This document shows positions 11,304-26,039 of a DNA stretch of 64,000 nucleotides, piece by piece. The position numbers were made by a program, and so were the translations under genes. The number at the start of each line of letters is the position of its first letter. Position 1 is the stretch's first letter. Origin of the DNA: Helicostylum pulchrum (lineage: Eukaryota > Mucoromycota > Mucoromycetes > Mucorales > Mucoraceae); NCBI GenBank assembly GCA_025677825.1, contig JAIXMO010000015.1:1-64000 (forward strand), in the 5' to 3' direction. Under the pieces are notes generated by a model. It did not search any database, had not been told where the DNA came from, and saw nothing but the letters and a program-made list of their open reading frames with translations.

Positions 11304-12474
11304 AATATTATTAAGTAACTGTATATAAAAAAAAAGAGGGGAAAAAAGAAAAAGAAAAGGAATAATGGTAAAGGAATTAATCTTAATGTACACGCGTCGT
11401 TTTCTATAAATCGCCGACAATAAAACCATTTCCACTGTTTTTTTAAAGTTAACAATTTGTCACAGTTTGAAAAGTTGCCCACGCCGACAAAGCTCTATAC
11501 TACTATTATTCGATACTGAAAAGTCATCCATCTCTGTTATTGCAAATAGCCCGCTAAACATGCAATTACAAGAGACCTCGCTCTAATATTACACCCGTAT
11601 ATTAACCACGGAGAACAAATCTGTTTAAAGTGAAATATTGCAAACATTTAAATACTCGGAAAGTCCATTATCAAATAAAAAATAAAAATAAAATAGGATT
11701 TGGATACACCGTATCATGTTAAATAAAAATTGCTCACTATAAATGTAACATTACCCCACATATGTACAAAATTGCTTATTAAAATAAAAACTTTTTTTAT
11801 TTCAAAAAAAATAAAATATTATTTCGTAAATGCTTCCGATGTACCGTCAACAACATGGCTTTCTTCTGAAAGCTATCATCTTTCTCGAAAAAGAAAAAGT
11901 CCATTGAACGAACAGCCATAATTTTCCATAGTAACTCGCCTTCTCCTGTTGCATTAAAAACTATATATGATATTCAATTTAAATAGTAGAGGGACTTTGT
12001 TTAAATAGTTTTCGAAATGATTTTTAGAGTGTTGAGTAATGTTGACAACGTGAGATAAAGGGACTTGATTACATGTGGGAGACTTTTTTTTTTGTACCAG
12101 CTACAATTTTTTGTTTTTTCTCGACTTTTGGAACTTGCTGTGAAAGGGCAATTAAACCGTATACTGACATACAGTCCAAAACACTTAGACTAACACTTTC
12201 GGCGTTTACATTCACTTGTACATAAGTATGCTAATAAAAGTGAAGAAAATAAAAACCAATAATAATATTACCAGTAAACATATTGTGCTTCGATCAAAAA
12301 ATCAATACTGAAATTGTTTTCTTTTCCATTATGTGCCAAAGCTATCAACAGCAATGAGAGAGTTAGAATACATTATTGAAACAATACTTGCTCAAAATAA
12401 ATATTACCAGCTATTTTACTGCTTTAATGACTTCACTTGACTGCATAGTACATGAATTAGATAAAAGAGACCAC
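11304..12474. other. Intergenic, no gene seen
   Basis: AT-rich region upstream of the Fanzor-like pseudogene. Its promoter, if any, would lie here; a TATATA-like stretch sits about 20-30 bp before the ATG at 11303. A small ORF at 11730-11921 shows no recognisable feature and is not called. Confidence 0.5.
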
Positions 12475-12810
12475 GGCCAATAGTTTGGTTGTATAAAGAA
12501 GAAACTAAAGGAAGGCTATTGTCGACGGCATAGGAAGCCGCCCAAGCTTCACAAGATTAATTTGACAGGGGGCATATATGACAGCAAAGTCCTAAAGATA
12601 TATGCAAGCCTATTTGTCAACCCAACTTCATACCTGGACCCAAGTCAGGTCAAGATAAGGATAAATGCAGTTGAAGTGAATGAGAGCTTCAAATTTTTTA
12701 AGAGTAAAATAATTTACAAGTTTCTAAACGAAAAAATTATTGTTAGAACATTATCAAATCAAATCATTAAGCGATACTTACGCTGTATTCATTATGCTGT
12801 AAGTTATTAA
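12475..12810 (+). pseudogene. Probable Tc1/mariner transposase N-terminal remnant
   Basis: The best frame gives a basic stretch with RKPPKLHKINL followed about 65 residues later by IIKRYLRCIHYA. This resembles the two helix-turn-helix halves of Tc1-type transposases (a GRPxKL linker, then a TIxRYL-like helix). No D,D,E catalytic region follows in any frame. The segment is slightly richer in GC than its surroundings, as for a decaying insertion. The assignment rests on weak motif similarity. Confidence 0.35.
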
Positions 12811-13049
12811 TGGTTGAAAAATAATGGTTAAGTAAAATAGAGATGGATAAAAAAAAATATAAAAATATTGTTTTGTTTCAATCTCATAACAAATTATAAA
12901 TACCCTTATAAAGGCGATAACTACAAACTAAATTTCTCTTCAAACAACTTAGTTTCAAGATAGTCTTTTGAACTATTTTCAGAATCTATCAATGAAAGCA
13001 AACGACGTATTACGAAGAAAATCACTTTGTTGAATTCATACTTAATATA

Positions 13050-14164
13050 ATGAACACGATTTACGAAGATCCAAAAACACCCCAAGAAGTTAAAAGCTAT
13101 CTCAATAACTTAATCCAAAAAGTATTATGCACAAAAACAAAAAAAAAACAAATCATACAGAATTAAATGACCAATTTTTTTTATTCTTAGGAGATCAAAA
13201 GAAAAAACGAAGAAACTAAAAAGTCTGTGAATTATACTATTACTGGAAATAATTCCGTTTCTATAGGTGATAACTATAGGTGATAATAACAACATAACTA
13301 ATGTAAATAAATACTATAATATATTATTTGTATATGAAAAAGATCGTAATACTAACTTCTGTTTTTGATACACATGAATGTAGAATCATGTCCATAACAT
13401 GCAAAAGAAGGAAGAAAAGAAAGGAGATAGTAAAGAAAAGAAGTTAGTGATGAACATATATATGAAGAAGAAGATAGTGGTAGATATATTTACGAAGAAG
13501 ACGATGATGATAATGACAATATTCCCTCTGATCTCACAATTGATCACCACCCAGGTCGGGAATGTCAATATTTCTTTGACCATGAAAGAGTTTTAGAAGA
13601 AGCTAATGATCATGAAGAAATTGCTGAAGAAGATGAACGGGTTGTTGGTGACTTGTGCGTCTCAGAAAAATGCAGGCTGCTGAAAGACAACACCCTGAAA
13701 TTGGAGAAAGACCCAGGTAGTCTTTCGGACATTCGGTTGCTGTAAGTAAAAGGCAAAGCTCAAAATCGGTTTCAAATCTTATTCACTTTCTTTATCATTA
13801 GGGCAACGAACGATATATTCATATTCGACACAGACGTTAATATGTCTGCTTCTAAATACTTTGGATTAGAAGACCACAAGGCCATCATATCTGGTCTAGA
13901 GACCAAGAAATACCGTCCAAAAATGGGCATCAAGGCACATCAATGGTGCTAAGAGATTGTTGATGTAAGATCACATATATTAAAAGAAAATTTGATAGAT
14001 GTAACGATCAATGTATTAAACTTTTTTTTTTCAAGGACCCACCACTCGACTGGATAGCTTCTTTAGGTTTTGGTGGGAAGGTATTGTGTGAAGCGGCAAA
14101 AGATGTAGATATGCATACTGGTGCCTATTTGAACCAGTCATTCTTTCAACTACATATCATATAA
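13050..14164 (+). pseudogene. Unknown gene with acidic domain, probably broken
   Basis: A possible start at 13050 gives a short segment beginning MNTIYEDPKTPQEVKSYL. The most gene-like part is about 13436-13741, encoding an acidic stretch followed by DHHPGRECQYFFDHERVLEE and DLCVSEKCRLLKDN. It joins through a good GTAAGT...TTAG intron to 13802-13964, then a GTAAGA...CAAG intron to 14036-14164 (stop). The frame is kept across both junctions, but a TAA at 13950-13952 interrupts the middle exon just after HQWC. The 5' exons cannot be joined with confidence. I do not recognise the family; two Cys pairs and one His pair could bind metal. It could be a lineage-specific gene or transposon cargo. Confidence 0.4.
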
Positions 14165-15009
14165 TTGATTTGTACCTGTCGTTTACTCATGTTATGCAGA
14201 AATCATTTTTATTTCCATATATGAAAATTAAGCTTTTTATTTTTTCTTTGATCTGCGGTTGGAAGGTACTTTTTTTTAAAAAAAAATTTACATGTTTTTT
14301 TATTGTAATTGATATTAAAAAAAGCTTAAAGTTCGTACATTTTTGTTCGTACATTTTTGAATCTGTCAACATCTACAATAAAAAAAAAAGGTGCAGAAAT
14401 CATTTTTTATTATTTTTTTTTCACGTAATCTCTTTCCTAGAAATCTTGTTCTGGGAAGTTCATGCAAAATAATTTCTTGAATTTTAGCGTTATTCAGATG
14501 TCACAGATAAACCCAATAAACAAAAAGAAGATCTTCCAATCTTCTGTTTTATGACGTATTTTATTTTTTGCAGAAAAACTATGACGGCAAGTCGAAAAAA
14601 CTTGCATATAAAACATGACTACTAAATTATCAGATAATACCAAAGAATCTTTTAGTGATGTAATGTATACGTTTTTCTTTTCGCCGTATGGGTTTCTTTT
14701 TTAAAACATTAATATATCCAATTATAAAGACGCATTTTTTTTTTCGAATATATTGAATTTTTTTTAAAAAAAGAACACACGCTATGTTAGCTAAACCTGG
14801 TAACTTACCTTGAGGTATGCAATATCCACGTACATGTATAGAAGCATATTCGAGATATGTAAGATACCAACACCCGGTCTAATTGTTTATTTTAAAACGG
14901 AGATATCGAATTAAAGCAAACTAGTTTAATTTTTTTTTTTAATCGATAAGGTGACATGATATTTTTATTTAACAGAGAAGGAGGGGAATAATAAATACAA
15001 TATTTTTTT
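14165..15009. other. Intergenic, no gene seen
   Basis: Long A/T homopolymers and low-complexity sequence between the broken gene and the 3' end of the SDR gene. Overlapping ORFs on both strands at 14170-14472 are low-complexity and not credible. Confidence 0.55.
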
Positions 15010-15998
15010 TTAAACAGCAGTATAACCACCATCGACAAACAACTCAATACCAGTGACATAAGTACTAGCATCACTACCCAAGAATACAACGGCCCCACGA
15101 AGTTCCTTAGCATCACCGATACGACCCATAGGAATCATATCCGTCCAAGTCTTTTCCCATTCTGGGTTATCCTTGAAAGTTTCATCTAATAAATCGGTTC
15201 TCATATAACCAGGGCAGATAGCATTGACACGAATACCCTTAGTAGCCCATTCAGCTGCCAAAGCCTTGGCCATCATAGTAGCAGCTCCCTTTGAAGTATT
15301 GTACTATTAAAAATAATCGTGTAAATACCATATACTCTCTTTTTTCTTTTTCTCTCATGTATACTTACACCACATTGGAGTTGAGGACGGTTGGCGATAT
15401 GACCAGACATGGAAGAAGTAACGATAACACTACCCTTACCCTTAGCAAGCATATACTTTGAAGCAGCTTGAATACCATAAAAGACACCATTGATATTGAC
15501 ATCCATAATATTTTGCCAAGCCTTCAAGTCAAAGGTCTAATATGAAACGCAGGGGTTTTTTTTTAGCAAAGCCCACTCTCTCTTTTCTCTTACTATATAA
15601 AAACTTACCTCGGAAGGTCCACCACTGTTAACACCAGCATTAGCGACAAAGATATCAATAGCCTTAAAGTCTTGATGAATTTGACTAATAGCATCTTGAA
15701 CTTGCTTAGCGTCAGTGATATTAGCCTTATAAGCCTTACATACAACGCCATATTGCTTTGCGATTTCACTAGCGGTTTTATGAGTGTTTTCACTGGAGAC
15801 GTACATCAAGGCAACGTCAGCTCCGGATTCAGCGAGAGCTTTACTCATTTCTAAGCCTAAACCTCTATTTGATACGTATTAATAAAAAGTTTTGCTTCGT
15901 GATTTTTTCCTTCTTTTTCTTTACCTAGCGCCACCAGTAACAATAGCAACTTTACCTTTAAGACTGAATTCAGGAAGTGTAGGAAGTGGTGTAGTCAT
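15010..15998 (-). CDS. Short-chain dehydrogenase/reductase (L-xylulose/sorbose/mannitol-type)
   Basis: Four exons (15998-15925, 15864-15609, 15536-15369, 15303-15010) encode 263 aa, a normal classical SDR length. The dinucleotide-binding TGGARGLG lies at residues 21-28 and NAG at 100-102. The catalytic Ser is in SSMSG near 154, and YNTSK supplies Tyr167 and Lys171. A C-terminal SYVTGIELFVDGG-type segment is typical of the family. The closest known group by overall pattern is the fungal NADP-dependent polyol dehydrogenases (L-xylulose reductase, sorbose reductase, NADP-mannitol dehydrogenase), presumably cytosolic; the exact substrate cannot be settled from sequence. Introns are 60-72 nt. Confidence 0.9.
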
Positions 15999-16221
15999 TT
16001 TTATTATTTAATTATTTTTTTTAAAAACAAAATTATAAACAAACACAAGAACAGCAAAGAAAAACCCCACGTTATTTATAACAAAAAAATAAAAAAAAAT
16101 CCGAAACTTTATTTTAGTCTAGCTTTTTTAGCTTAATTTAGTCAAATCTCCATCAAACAAATCTCCGGATATAAGCGGAGCCTCCTTTTTTTTTTTCGCG
16201 GGCCATTTTTTATTTTATTTT

Positions 16222-18075
16222 TTACACAAAGTCACCTCTCTTGTTATAATGCACAGTATACTTATTAGGCGGAACATTGATTTCAGAACTTTCAATTGAT
16301 TTACAAGCACTCAACATTTCATCTGCTCCTGATAATGCTTCTGTAGCTGCCTGTAAAAATTCCTTGTTACCGTATTGTTGTTGCGATTCAATAAGGACGC
16401 CTATATCCGCAATCTTTTGTCGAAGCATATCGAATTGTTTATCCACTTGTTTGGCTTGTCTTTGTTGCATTAATCGCAAGTGTTGCTGTTGAGCTTGTTG
16501 CTGTGCCTGTTGTTGTGCTTGTTGCTGTGCCTGTTGTTGAGCTTGTTGTTGTGCCTGCTGTTGGGCTTGTTGTTGCGCTTGCTGTTGAGCTTGTTGCTGT
16601 GCTTGCTGCTGGGCTTGTTGTTGAGCCTGTTGTTGTGCTTGTTGCTGTGCTTGCTGTTGTGCCTGTTGTTGAGCCTGCTGTTGGGCTTGTTGTTGAGCTT
16701 GTTGCTGTACTTGTTGTTGTGCTTGCTGTTGAGCATGCTGTTGTGTCTGTTGATGGGCCTGGACATGCTGAGTCTGTTGTTGAGACTGAACATGTTGGGT
16801 CTGTTGAGGCTGTACATGTTGTTGGGGTTGAGGTTGAACATGTTGCTGTTGAGGTTGAGCATGTTGCTGTTGAGGGTTTGTCAACTGTTGCACGACAGGT
16901 GAATGAATTCTTTGAGGAGACTGTTGTAAATGAGGAGCCAACTGTTGCTGCTGTTGCTGCTGTTGCTGCTGTTGCTGCTGTTGTTGCTGTTGTTGCTGTT
17001 GTTGTATATTTTGTTTTGATTGCTTCTTTTGGTGATTATGCTGTTGATGATGATGATGATGTTGAGATACAAAGGGAGGATGAGCATGCTTATGAATCAC
17101 CGTCACATGAGCAGTCTTTTTCAACAAGTCAATAATTATCGTCAATGCGCCAGCGCACTCATATCTGCTTTGTGCCTTTGGATGCTCCACTTTTCTGGGT
17201 TTGGCTGTATCAGCTCGTTGAGAACAGTAGTATCGTAGTGTTGATAGCGTTTCAGGAGACTTTGTTGAACGTCGACGATCTTTTAAACTACGTAATAATA
17301 AGATTATTATTTTGCCACCACTTCCCCTTACAGTACAAAAAAAAAAATTACTTTACCTAAAATTGAACTTTGTTCCTTCTAAAACCTTTTCACAAATACC
17401 TCTTCCCAACTGAGTAAATCCTGCTCCTTCACCCATACTTTCCATTAATGGTCCAATATCCAAATGGTACTGCTTTCTATCAAATTCAGTTTCCTTTTCT
17501 AATTCTCTAACGAACGTTTCGAAATTGATAATATCCTGCGAAGCTCTTTCAGCTGAAGAAGTAGTGGTTCGATGCGTGACGGGTGCTGGAGTAACCACTG
17601 TATTAGTAGTAGTAGTAGTATTAGTAGTCATATTACTAGTAGTAGTAGTATTCGAAGTAGTCGTAGATGGTAAAACAATCGGTTCATGTTTCAAAGCCTG
17701 ATGTAAATCTTGGTTTGGTAAAGGTAACGGTTGCATAAGTTGTTGCGAGTGCATATGAGATTGGAGTTGCGACTGATTTCGCATAGCAGGATTTGAGAAC
17801 ATATGACTTTTGTTATTATTCGTATTATTATTACTTGCACTTGTACTTGCACTTGTGTTGCTGGCATTATTCGTATTATTATTTACTTGCGCTAATGTAA
17901 GCATCATGGAAGAAGTAGGCGGTGACTGTTTAATTTGGGGCGAAGATATAGTTTGAGGGGGTGGAAGAGGAGAGGTGTGGTTACTACCACTACTATTATT
18001 ACTATTACCACCTAAATTTATAGGGGCAGATGAATGTAACTGAGGTTGTTGAATAGGGAGTGGAGTTGCGTACAT

Positions 18076-18106
<31 letters not shown>

Positions 18107-18570
18107 ATTGGCTGCGAATATCTACCTTGCTTATAAGTCCTCTGTTGTTCATCATACATTTCATACCTTTCCATTTGATGTTTTCTCTTTTGCAACTCGC
18201 GCGTATGGCATATATTACATACGTTATATTTAAAGTCTCTTTCATTAAAAAAGGAAACATGTCGAAAGGTTTGGCAACTATCACAATAAAGCGTTTCATG
18301 TGTTGAACTTGGTGTGGTTATACCTCTTGTTCCGCCACCACTAGTATTACTTGGACTATTACTAGCACTTGCTGTTACATTAGGTGTCGATTGTCCTAAA
18401 TGACCTAAAGTAGGCGAAGGTCCAGTACTGGTTACAAGGGCTTGTCCAAAGTTTTGTTGTTGTTGCTGTTGTTGTTGACCATTGAGTACTTGTTGTTGTC
18501 GAGGTATATTATTATTAGGAATCGTGGGGTAATTAATAGATGGAAACGAACGGGGAGGTCCGTGGGACAT
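16222..18570 (-). CDS. Gln-rich putative zinc-binding transcription factor
   Basis: Two exons (18570-17357 and 17287-16222) join in phase through a 69-nt intron to give about 759 aa. The N-terminal half has a four-Cys module, C96-x2-C99-x18-C118-x2-C121, spaced like a GATA finger but without its usual Trp/Arg context. It also has Gln, Asn, Ser and Thr runs. After the intron lies C426-x22-C449-x20-H470-x-H472, a CCHxH pattern like WRKY-GCM1/FAR1/FLYWCH fingers. A His/Gln tract and a very long Gln/Ala repeat follow, then a helical C-terminus. The architecture suggests a nuclear regulator; DNA binding is inferred, not shown. The two ORFs could be mistaken for separate genes, but splice sites and phase link them. 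Confidence 0.75.
16480..16760 (-). repeat. In-frame Gln-Gln-Gln-Ala coding repeat
   Basis: An imperfect 12-bp repeat, CAGCAACAAGCW-like on the coding strand, is iterated more than 20 times. It encodes (QQQA)n within the Gln-rich transcription factor. Synonymous CAA/CAG and GCT/GCC differences between units suggest selection on the peptide or an older expansion. A separate pure Gln run lies at about 16940-17005. Confidence 0.9.
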
Positions 18571-18963
18571 GATGTAGCAAATATATATGAAATATATATA
18601 AAAAAGATCGATTTTGCCCTGTTTAAAAAAAAAAAGGTTACAAAAAAAAGGGACTTTCTTTTTTTTAAAAATCGTCTTTTTTCATAAAAACGGACACCCA
18701 ATTAGCGTGAGACATCCCACGACAAATACACTCACATTAAAAAAGTCACCGGATTTCATCATTATACAAATGTGTCCTTCGCCTGTACCACGACTTTACA
18801 AAACATACTTTTAAAAAGGACAATAAGCAACTTTTTTAAAATTTTATTTTAAAGCATTTTATAGTGTAATCTATCTGCTTCAAAAAAATTACGTTAACTT
18901 ATAAAAATAGCAAAATGTTTTTTTTTCAAATTTGTCTTTTATTTTTACTTCACAAAATCCAAC
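18571..18963. other. Intergenic between divergent units
   Basis: Contains A/T runs and a probable promoter for the minus-strand Gln-rich gene (TATATA motifs at about 18580-18600). No gene is supported. Confidence 0.5.
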
Positions 18964-19870
18964 AATGTACAAAGAGTTTATAGTTAATAAGGTACTTGAA
19001 ACTTTAGAAAAGAAATCTGAAGAAGCAGGTACCGAAAGTAAGTAACTTGGAATAAATACTCTTAATACGGTATGGTATCAACGTTATTACTTCGTATTTA
19101 GAGTGTTAAGACTGTAATAAAGAAGGACACAAAAGTATGGTTCTTCTTAGAGTAACGGTCTTCTATAAAGGTAATTAATGCGTCAGACTTTTCTAATAGA
19201 CCGTGTAAGTTGACCGTGCATCAAGAATTTCCCCAAAAGGTTTATATTTGATTGATAAGCCTGAGAAGCTTACAAAAGCATAGTAAGATTCAAAATACGC
19301 ATATCTATAATTAGTAGTGAGAGCTGCTCATAAATACATCTACCCTATCTTATTTAGCAGTGAAGGTAACCTATTGGATTTTGTATCTCCTGGACTTATA
19401 CTTTCTCCCTTTGCCAAAGAAACGAAAGACAATCGTCCGTGATTTAAAAATCCCTTTAAAACTCGTTTGTACTTGAAAAGAACGAGCCATTCTCATCAAA
19501 ACATCAGAGGCCACCTCGCTCAAGCAAATAGAAACTATCATCAAATCAATCATATTGGTTCCTCGAGCAGAACTACAATCGTATTTCAAAGTGGTCAACT
19601 CCAAGACAGCAATCATAAAGAAGGATGGTATCAAGGGCATGTCTATGCTGACTTGTTTGACGCCGTTTTTATGTTCGATCCGTGTTATGTAAAAAAAAGG
19701 TAGAAAGTATTAAAAGCTCCAAGTCTTGAAAATAAACTAAAACTTGTCGTCTTATTTGTTTTTGTAGAACGGAATCCCAAGCTACCACCATCAAATACTT
19801 GAAAAAGAAACAAAGAAAATAGGCCAAAATGAAAGTTGGCCTCATTCTTTTTAGAGCCTTAAAAGCTTAA
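18964..19870 (+). pseudogene. Unknown gene, broken
   Basis: An ATG at 18964 opens a 25-codon exon that ends at a GTAAGT donor. Downstream, 19100-19165 encodes VKTVIKKDTKVWFF then a stop. The best-kept part is the frame 19467-19699 (with GHLAQANRNYHQINHIG and EGWYQGHVYADLFDAVF). It splices in phase through 19700-19767 to 19768-19870, where ESQATTIKYLKKKQRK runs into an in-frame TAG at 19820 before the final TAA. The first junctions do not share phase. I do not recognise the family. Part of it (19136-19250) recurs near 63.2 kb, so it belongs to a repeated, decaying gene family. Confidence 0.45.
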
Positions 19871-20107
19871 ACTTGTGCCTATGCAACTTAGTCGTGTTTT
19901 CTGTAGGGACCCAATGACCGAGCTTGTGGGTGCTTCTCTGCGGCAAAATAATAATAAGGGGAAGTGCTTTATTGTTGCGTCAATAGAATGACAAAAATCA
20001 AATAAGTTAAAAAGAGTATGGACAAATTGTTTTCTTCCAGAAGAAAAAAAAAGAGTTCTATTTCTCACAAAAAAAAAAAAAAACTATGTATAATGAAATT
20101 TGGTATA

Positions 20108-22187
20108 TTAGACATGTACAGGACCATCACCTTTTACACCATCAATGCTTTCTAATACAGGTAAAACTTTTTCCCATATTTCAGTACCCTAAACAATATT
20201 TGAGTTATCTAGCAAAAAAACAACAAAAAAAAGAAATGAAACTTACCTTTTGAAAGAATGCTATGTGACAGTCAGCGTAAGCAAGTAACCCTTGTTTTAA
20301 TTCCAATATCTTTGTCTTTTGAAATACATCAAATTCCTTCATCACTTGAATAGAAAATCCATTTGATTCATCATTTGTTCTGGTCACTTCGTCTTGTAAC
20401 TACAGAGTTAAATGATTAATACAAAACATAACATATGTAAAAAACAAACGAAATTACCTCTGTAATTCTAGCTTGCAGTTTACTTAATTTTTCACGCTTT
20501 GCAGTTTCTACAGAAATACCACGAAAGTCGTTGTATTTATCTGTAACATAATCAGTAATATTTAATCCACCATTTCTATTATATGATCTACCAGGATGCA
20601 GAGTTCTTTCTCTTTCTTGAATTGCTTGGTGCAAGTAACCCGATAACTCTTCAAAGTCCAATTGCTTTTGATCCCTTGCCCTTAATACATCCTATAATCA
20701 CACAAATTATTATTACACACCAAAAAAAAAAAAAAAAAAAAACGTTTAATAGTAATTTTTTTTTTTTTTACCTTAGCAGCATTACAGTAAGCTAATAATT
20801 CATGAATCTCATTTAAAAACTGTATTTCTTCAATACTCGTCATTTCCTTCATCGCACTTGAATAAGCTTTACAAGTTTCTGCAAATTGATGAAGTGAATT
20901 TGTAATATTTGATTCCAACGCAGATAATCCCTGAATACTAGCAGCGAAATTCGAATAATCATTTTGTAAATCTGTGATTTTTTTTTAAAAAAACCTTTAG
21001 CCATTTATCACGTTAAAAAAAATGTTTACTTACCTTGTTGCCTCTTGTTTATTCTCATATATAATCGCTCGACAATATTTAAATTATCTTCCAATTTAAT
21101 AATACTTTCCTTCATTTCTTCGAATTTTTCGTCGGGTTTCTTTATCTTTGCAAATGCATTAACTAGTGTATCACCAATGGTATCGAATAAAGAAGCTGAG
21201 GGAGGAATATGACGTGTTTGTGATATGTGATCATTTTTCTATTATATTTTAAATCGTTAGTAACAAAAAAAAAAGGTCTTGTAATTTATTTAAGCTTACA
21301 AAATCAGAGGATTCCAAGAATATACGAGTACTTTGTGATTTTTGTAATAAAGGATGTCTTGATATTCTATCTAAAAACCATTGCAAACTACAAGATGCAT
21401 AGTTTAAGAAAAGCTTGTACTAACTTGATTAAAAAACCAAAACCAAACCTTATTTGTCTTCTCAAGATAAATTCGGAACTAAATCTATCACCTTTAATAT
21501 ACTCTAATGATATTCATGCATTAATACACTGAAAAATAAAATAAAAAAATTGCCTTTCTTTTTACCTAGGCGATGCTTCTCTGGTAATGGTGGCACAATA
21601 CAAGCAGTAAATTCTAACGATAATGCAGAGTGTAACCAAACAAAGTCTTGATATCTTCTACGTACCGGTTTAGGCTTTACCGAATTAAACGTTTCAACAG
21701 AAGTCTAATAATAATAATTAGTTTTTTTTTTTTTTTTTACTCCTGAATTAATATATATACAAGTATAACTTTACTGTGGTTTTAATAAGATAAGTTATAT
21801 AAACTCCTTGATTGCCATCTTGATGCTTTTGTGGATCACTAATTACGGCTGTCATTGGTAATATTTCAACTGTTGAACTTCTAATATCTGGTGTTGTCAC
21901 AGGTGAGGGTGTAGAGACCACCGACCTTGGCGTGAGTTCGGGAACAGGAGAAGATATAATAGGAGGTGTATCAATAACAACACTTTCAGTACTATCATTT
22001 GCTTGAATGCTATATGGCGAATAATGATAGTTCTACAGCAACATATTAGCAACTAAATTTACTTTTTCTTACAAATAAAACTTACTTCAGATTCGCTAAA
22101 TTGTTGAAGTGGGTCATCATATTCCATACGAGGTGTAAACGCATCAGTTATTGCATGAACATCCCATTTTACATCGTCTTCACTCAT
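20108..22187 (-). CDS. snx4: Sorting nexin-4 (PX-BAR), Atg24-like
   Basis: Ten exons (22187-22086, 22032-21775, 21704-21566, 21503-21449, 21387-21300, 21238-21034, 20971-20772, 20691-20458, 20399-20247, 20188-20108) give 504 aa. After a disordered, Ser/Pro-rich N-terminus, the PX domain includes RRRYQDFVWLHSAL, PPLPEKHR, and GDRFSSEFILRRQ leading into LQWFLDRISRHPLL. These are PI3P-binding PX hallmarks. The rest is a long helical BAR region. The family sorts cargo from endosomes back to the Golgi and supports selective autophagy. The acceptor at 21504 was chosen because an upstream CAG would bring in a stop. Two introns include long T or A runs. Confidence 0.9.
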
Positions 22188-23855
22188 TTTTCTTTTTTTC
22201 TTTTATATATAAGTATGTGTATATAATAAAAAAGAATAACAAAGATAAAGAAAATAAGGAGATTTGGTATAGTTTTATTTTTTTAAAAAAAGTGTCTGCT
22301 TGGCAAAAAAAAAGGGAAATAACCAATCAAAAATGATGTGTTATTTTGGGTTGTAATAGCTCTTTTATGCACCCTTGCTCATGAAAGTCCGAAGCCGAAA
22401 AGTCTATACACATCATATACTAGTATTTGACTCCAGTGGCATCATATGATATGGTCATGCAAAAAAATTTCTTTTGCTCCCGATTGTATTATAACTTCCC
22501 AGAGAATACTTGTGTTAAAGTGAAGTTTCATATGATTCTCGTTTAAATGGTATCACCATATAAAATAGTTACAAGACGAATTAAGTTATAGTTAACATGT
22601 TGATGGTGATACAATTGCTTCTTTTTTCAGCAGAAAAAAAAACTGCAGTGATATAGACTCATTCTGCTACACGTAAAAAACTTGGGTACAAAGTTTTTTT
22701 TTGTGTAAGATATATCACTAATTAGGTATAATTGATGGATACTGTACTTCCCACCGTCATTTGGACATTTTTTTCAAGATTTAAAAATGGTATTGGTATC
22801 GGTATCGGTATCGGTAGCAGTAGCAGTGTGGCTCTTTCGCCTTCATAAATACTTTTTTAGGGAACTCTTGGTTGTAGACATGTAACTAGATCGCGTGAAC
22901 AAATAGTGACCCGCTATTTTATCAATTCAATAATTATTTATAAATAAATCGCTCTTTCTTTTATATACATTATTCCTTTGATGTTTGTACAAAATGATAC
23001 TGCTCCTCTTGCGTTTGCTACAAATGCTGTCCGAATGTTATACTGAAGGATAAAGGGACTATAGATCTCAAAGAAATTAGTACTAATTTCAGGAAACGAT
23101 ACTGTAATTTTTTTTGACACCTGATTTAAGGGTGGATTTTCTTCCGCATTTCGGCCACCCTTAAATAGAGGCGCTATTGTATTAATCAATCCATTACAAA
23201 AATATCATAAATAATATTTGAATATGCTAATATTCAAAAACAAACGTATAAAAGAATGCCTTTAACTAGTCAATGTAAAATATAGTCAAATTTACATCGT
23301 GATTCAGAAAATCTATTCGTAGCACAAACTGTAGAATTTCATTGTGGAAAAAGGCATATATAGAGCATATGTTTATCCGCTATAAAACTAGAAGTCCTTC
23401 TTTAGTAATCCAAGCAGGAATTACTGTTGTGATACATCTTTTTTCTTGATCTTTCACAAACAAGGGTAAGCACAAAAAAGAGAAAAAAAACTAAAACGAA
23501 GTAGTTGTTTTCGCAAAGTGTAAAATCCGATCGATGACATAATTAAATTTGATAAAGCAAATTAGCATAAATTGACACTCATGTAATGAATAGAACCATA
23601 GTATGCTTGCCCTTTACGTATATATTTGATATATTGTTAGAAGTGGCTTGTTTTTTGAAAGAGACGGGCACACATTGAAAAAGAAAAAAGAATCGGTATT
23701 TTAAAGTCATGGAAAAAAAGGAATGGTCACAAGTCCATTGTCCATAAAAAGGAGGAAGAGGGACAAAGCTAAAATAGACAGACAGAGAGTGAAGAGAGTT
23801 TTTTTTTTTCTTTCTTCTTTTTCATCTAAAAAAGAATCTTGTAGATTTCACATTA
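22188..23855. other. Intergenic, shared 5' region of SNX4 and poly(A) polymerase
   Basis: A divergent promoter region. It holds a short (GGTATC)n array at 22795-22816 and A/T runs. A minus-strand ORF at 22938-23189 has unbiased composition and could be a decayed gene piece, but no family or splice partner is visible. Confidence 0.5.

Positions 23856-26039
<2,184 letters not shown>

Noticed and set aside
16480..17135. Long plus-strand ORFs rich in Leu or Val opposite the Gln-rich gene
   Set aside because: They are the complement and other frames of the CAA/CAG repeat; the minus-strand reading has splice sites, domains and a proper start.
17353..18570. A separate gene upstream of the Gln/Ala-repeat gene
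   Set aside because: Its stop lies just inside an intron whose donor, acceptor and phase join it to the downstream ORF.
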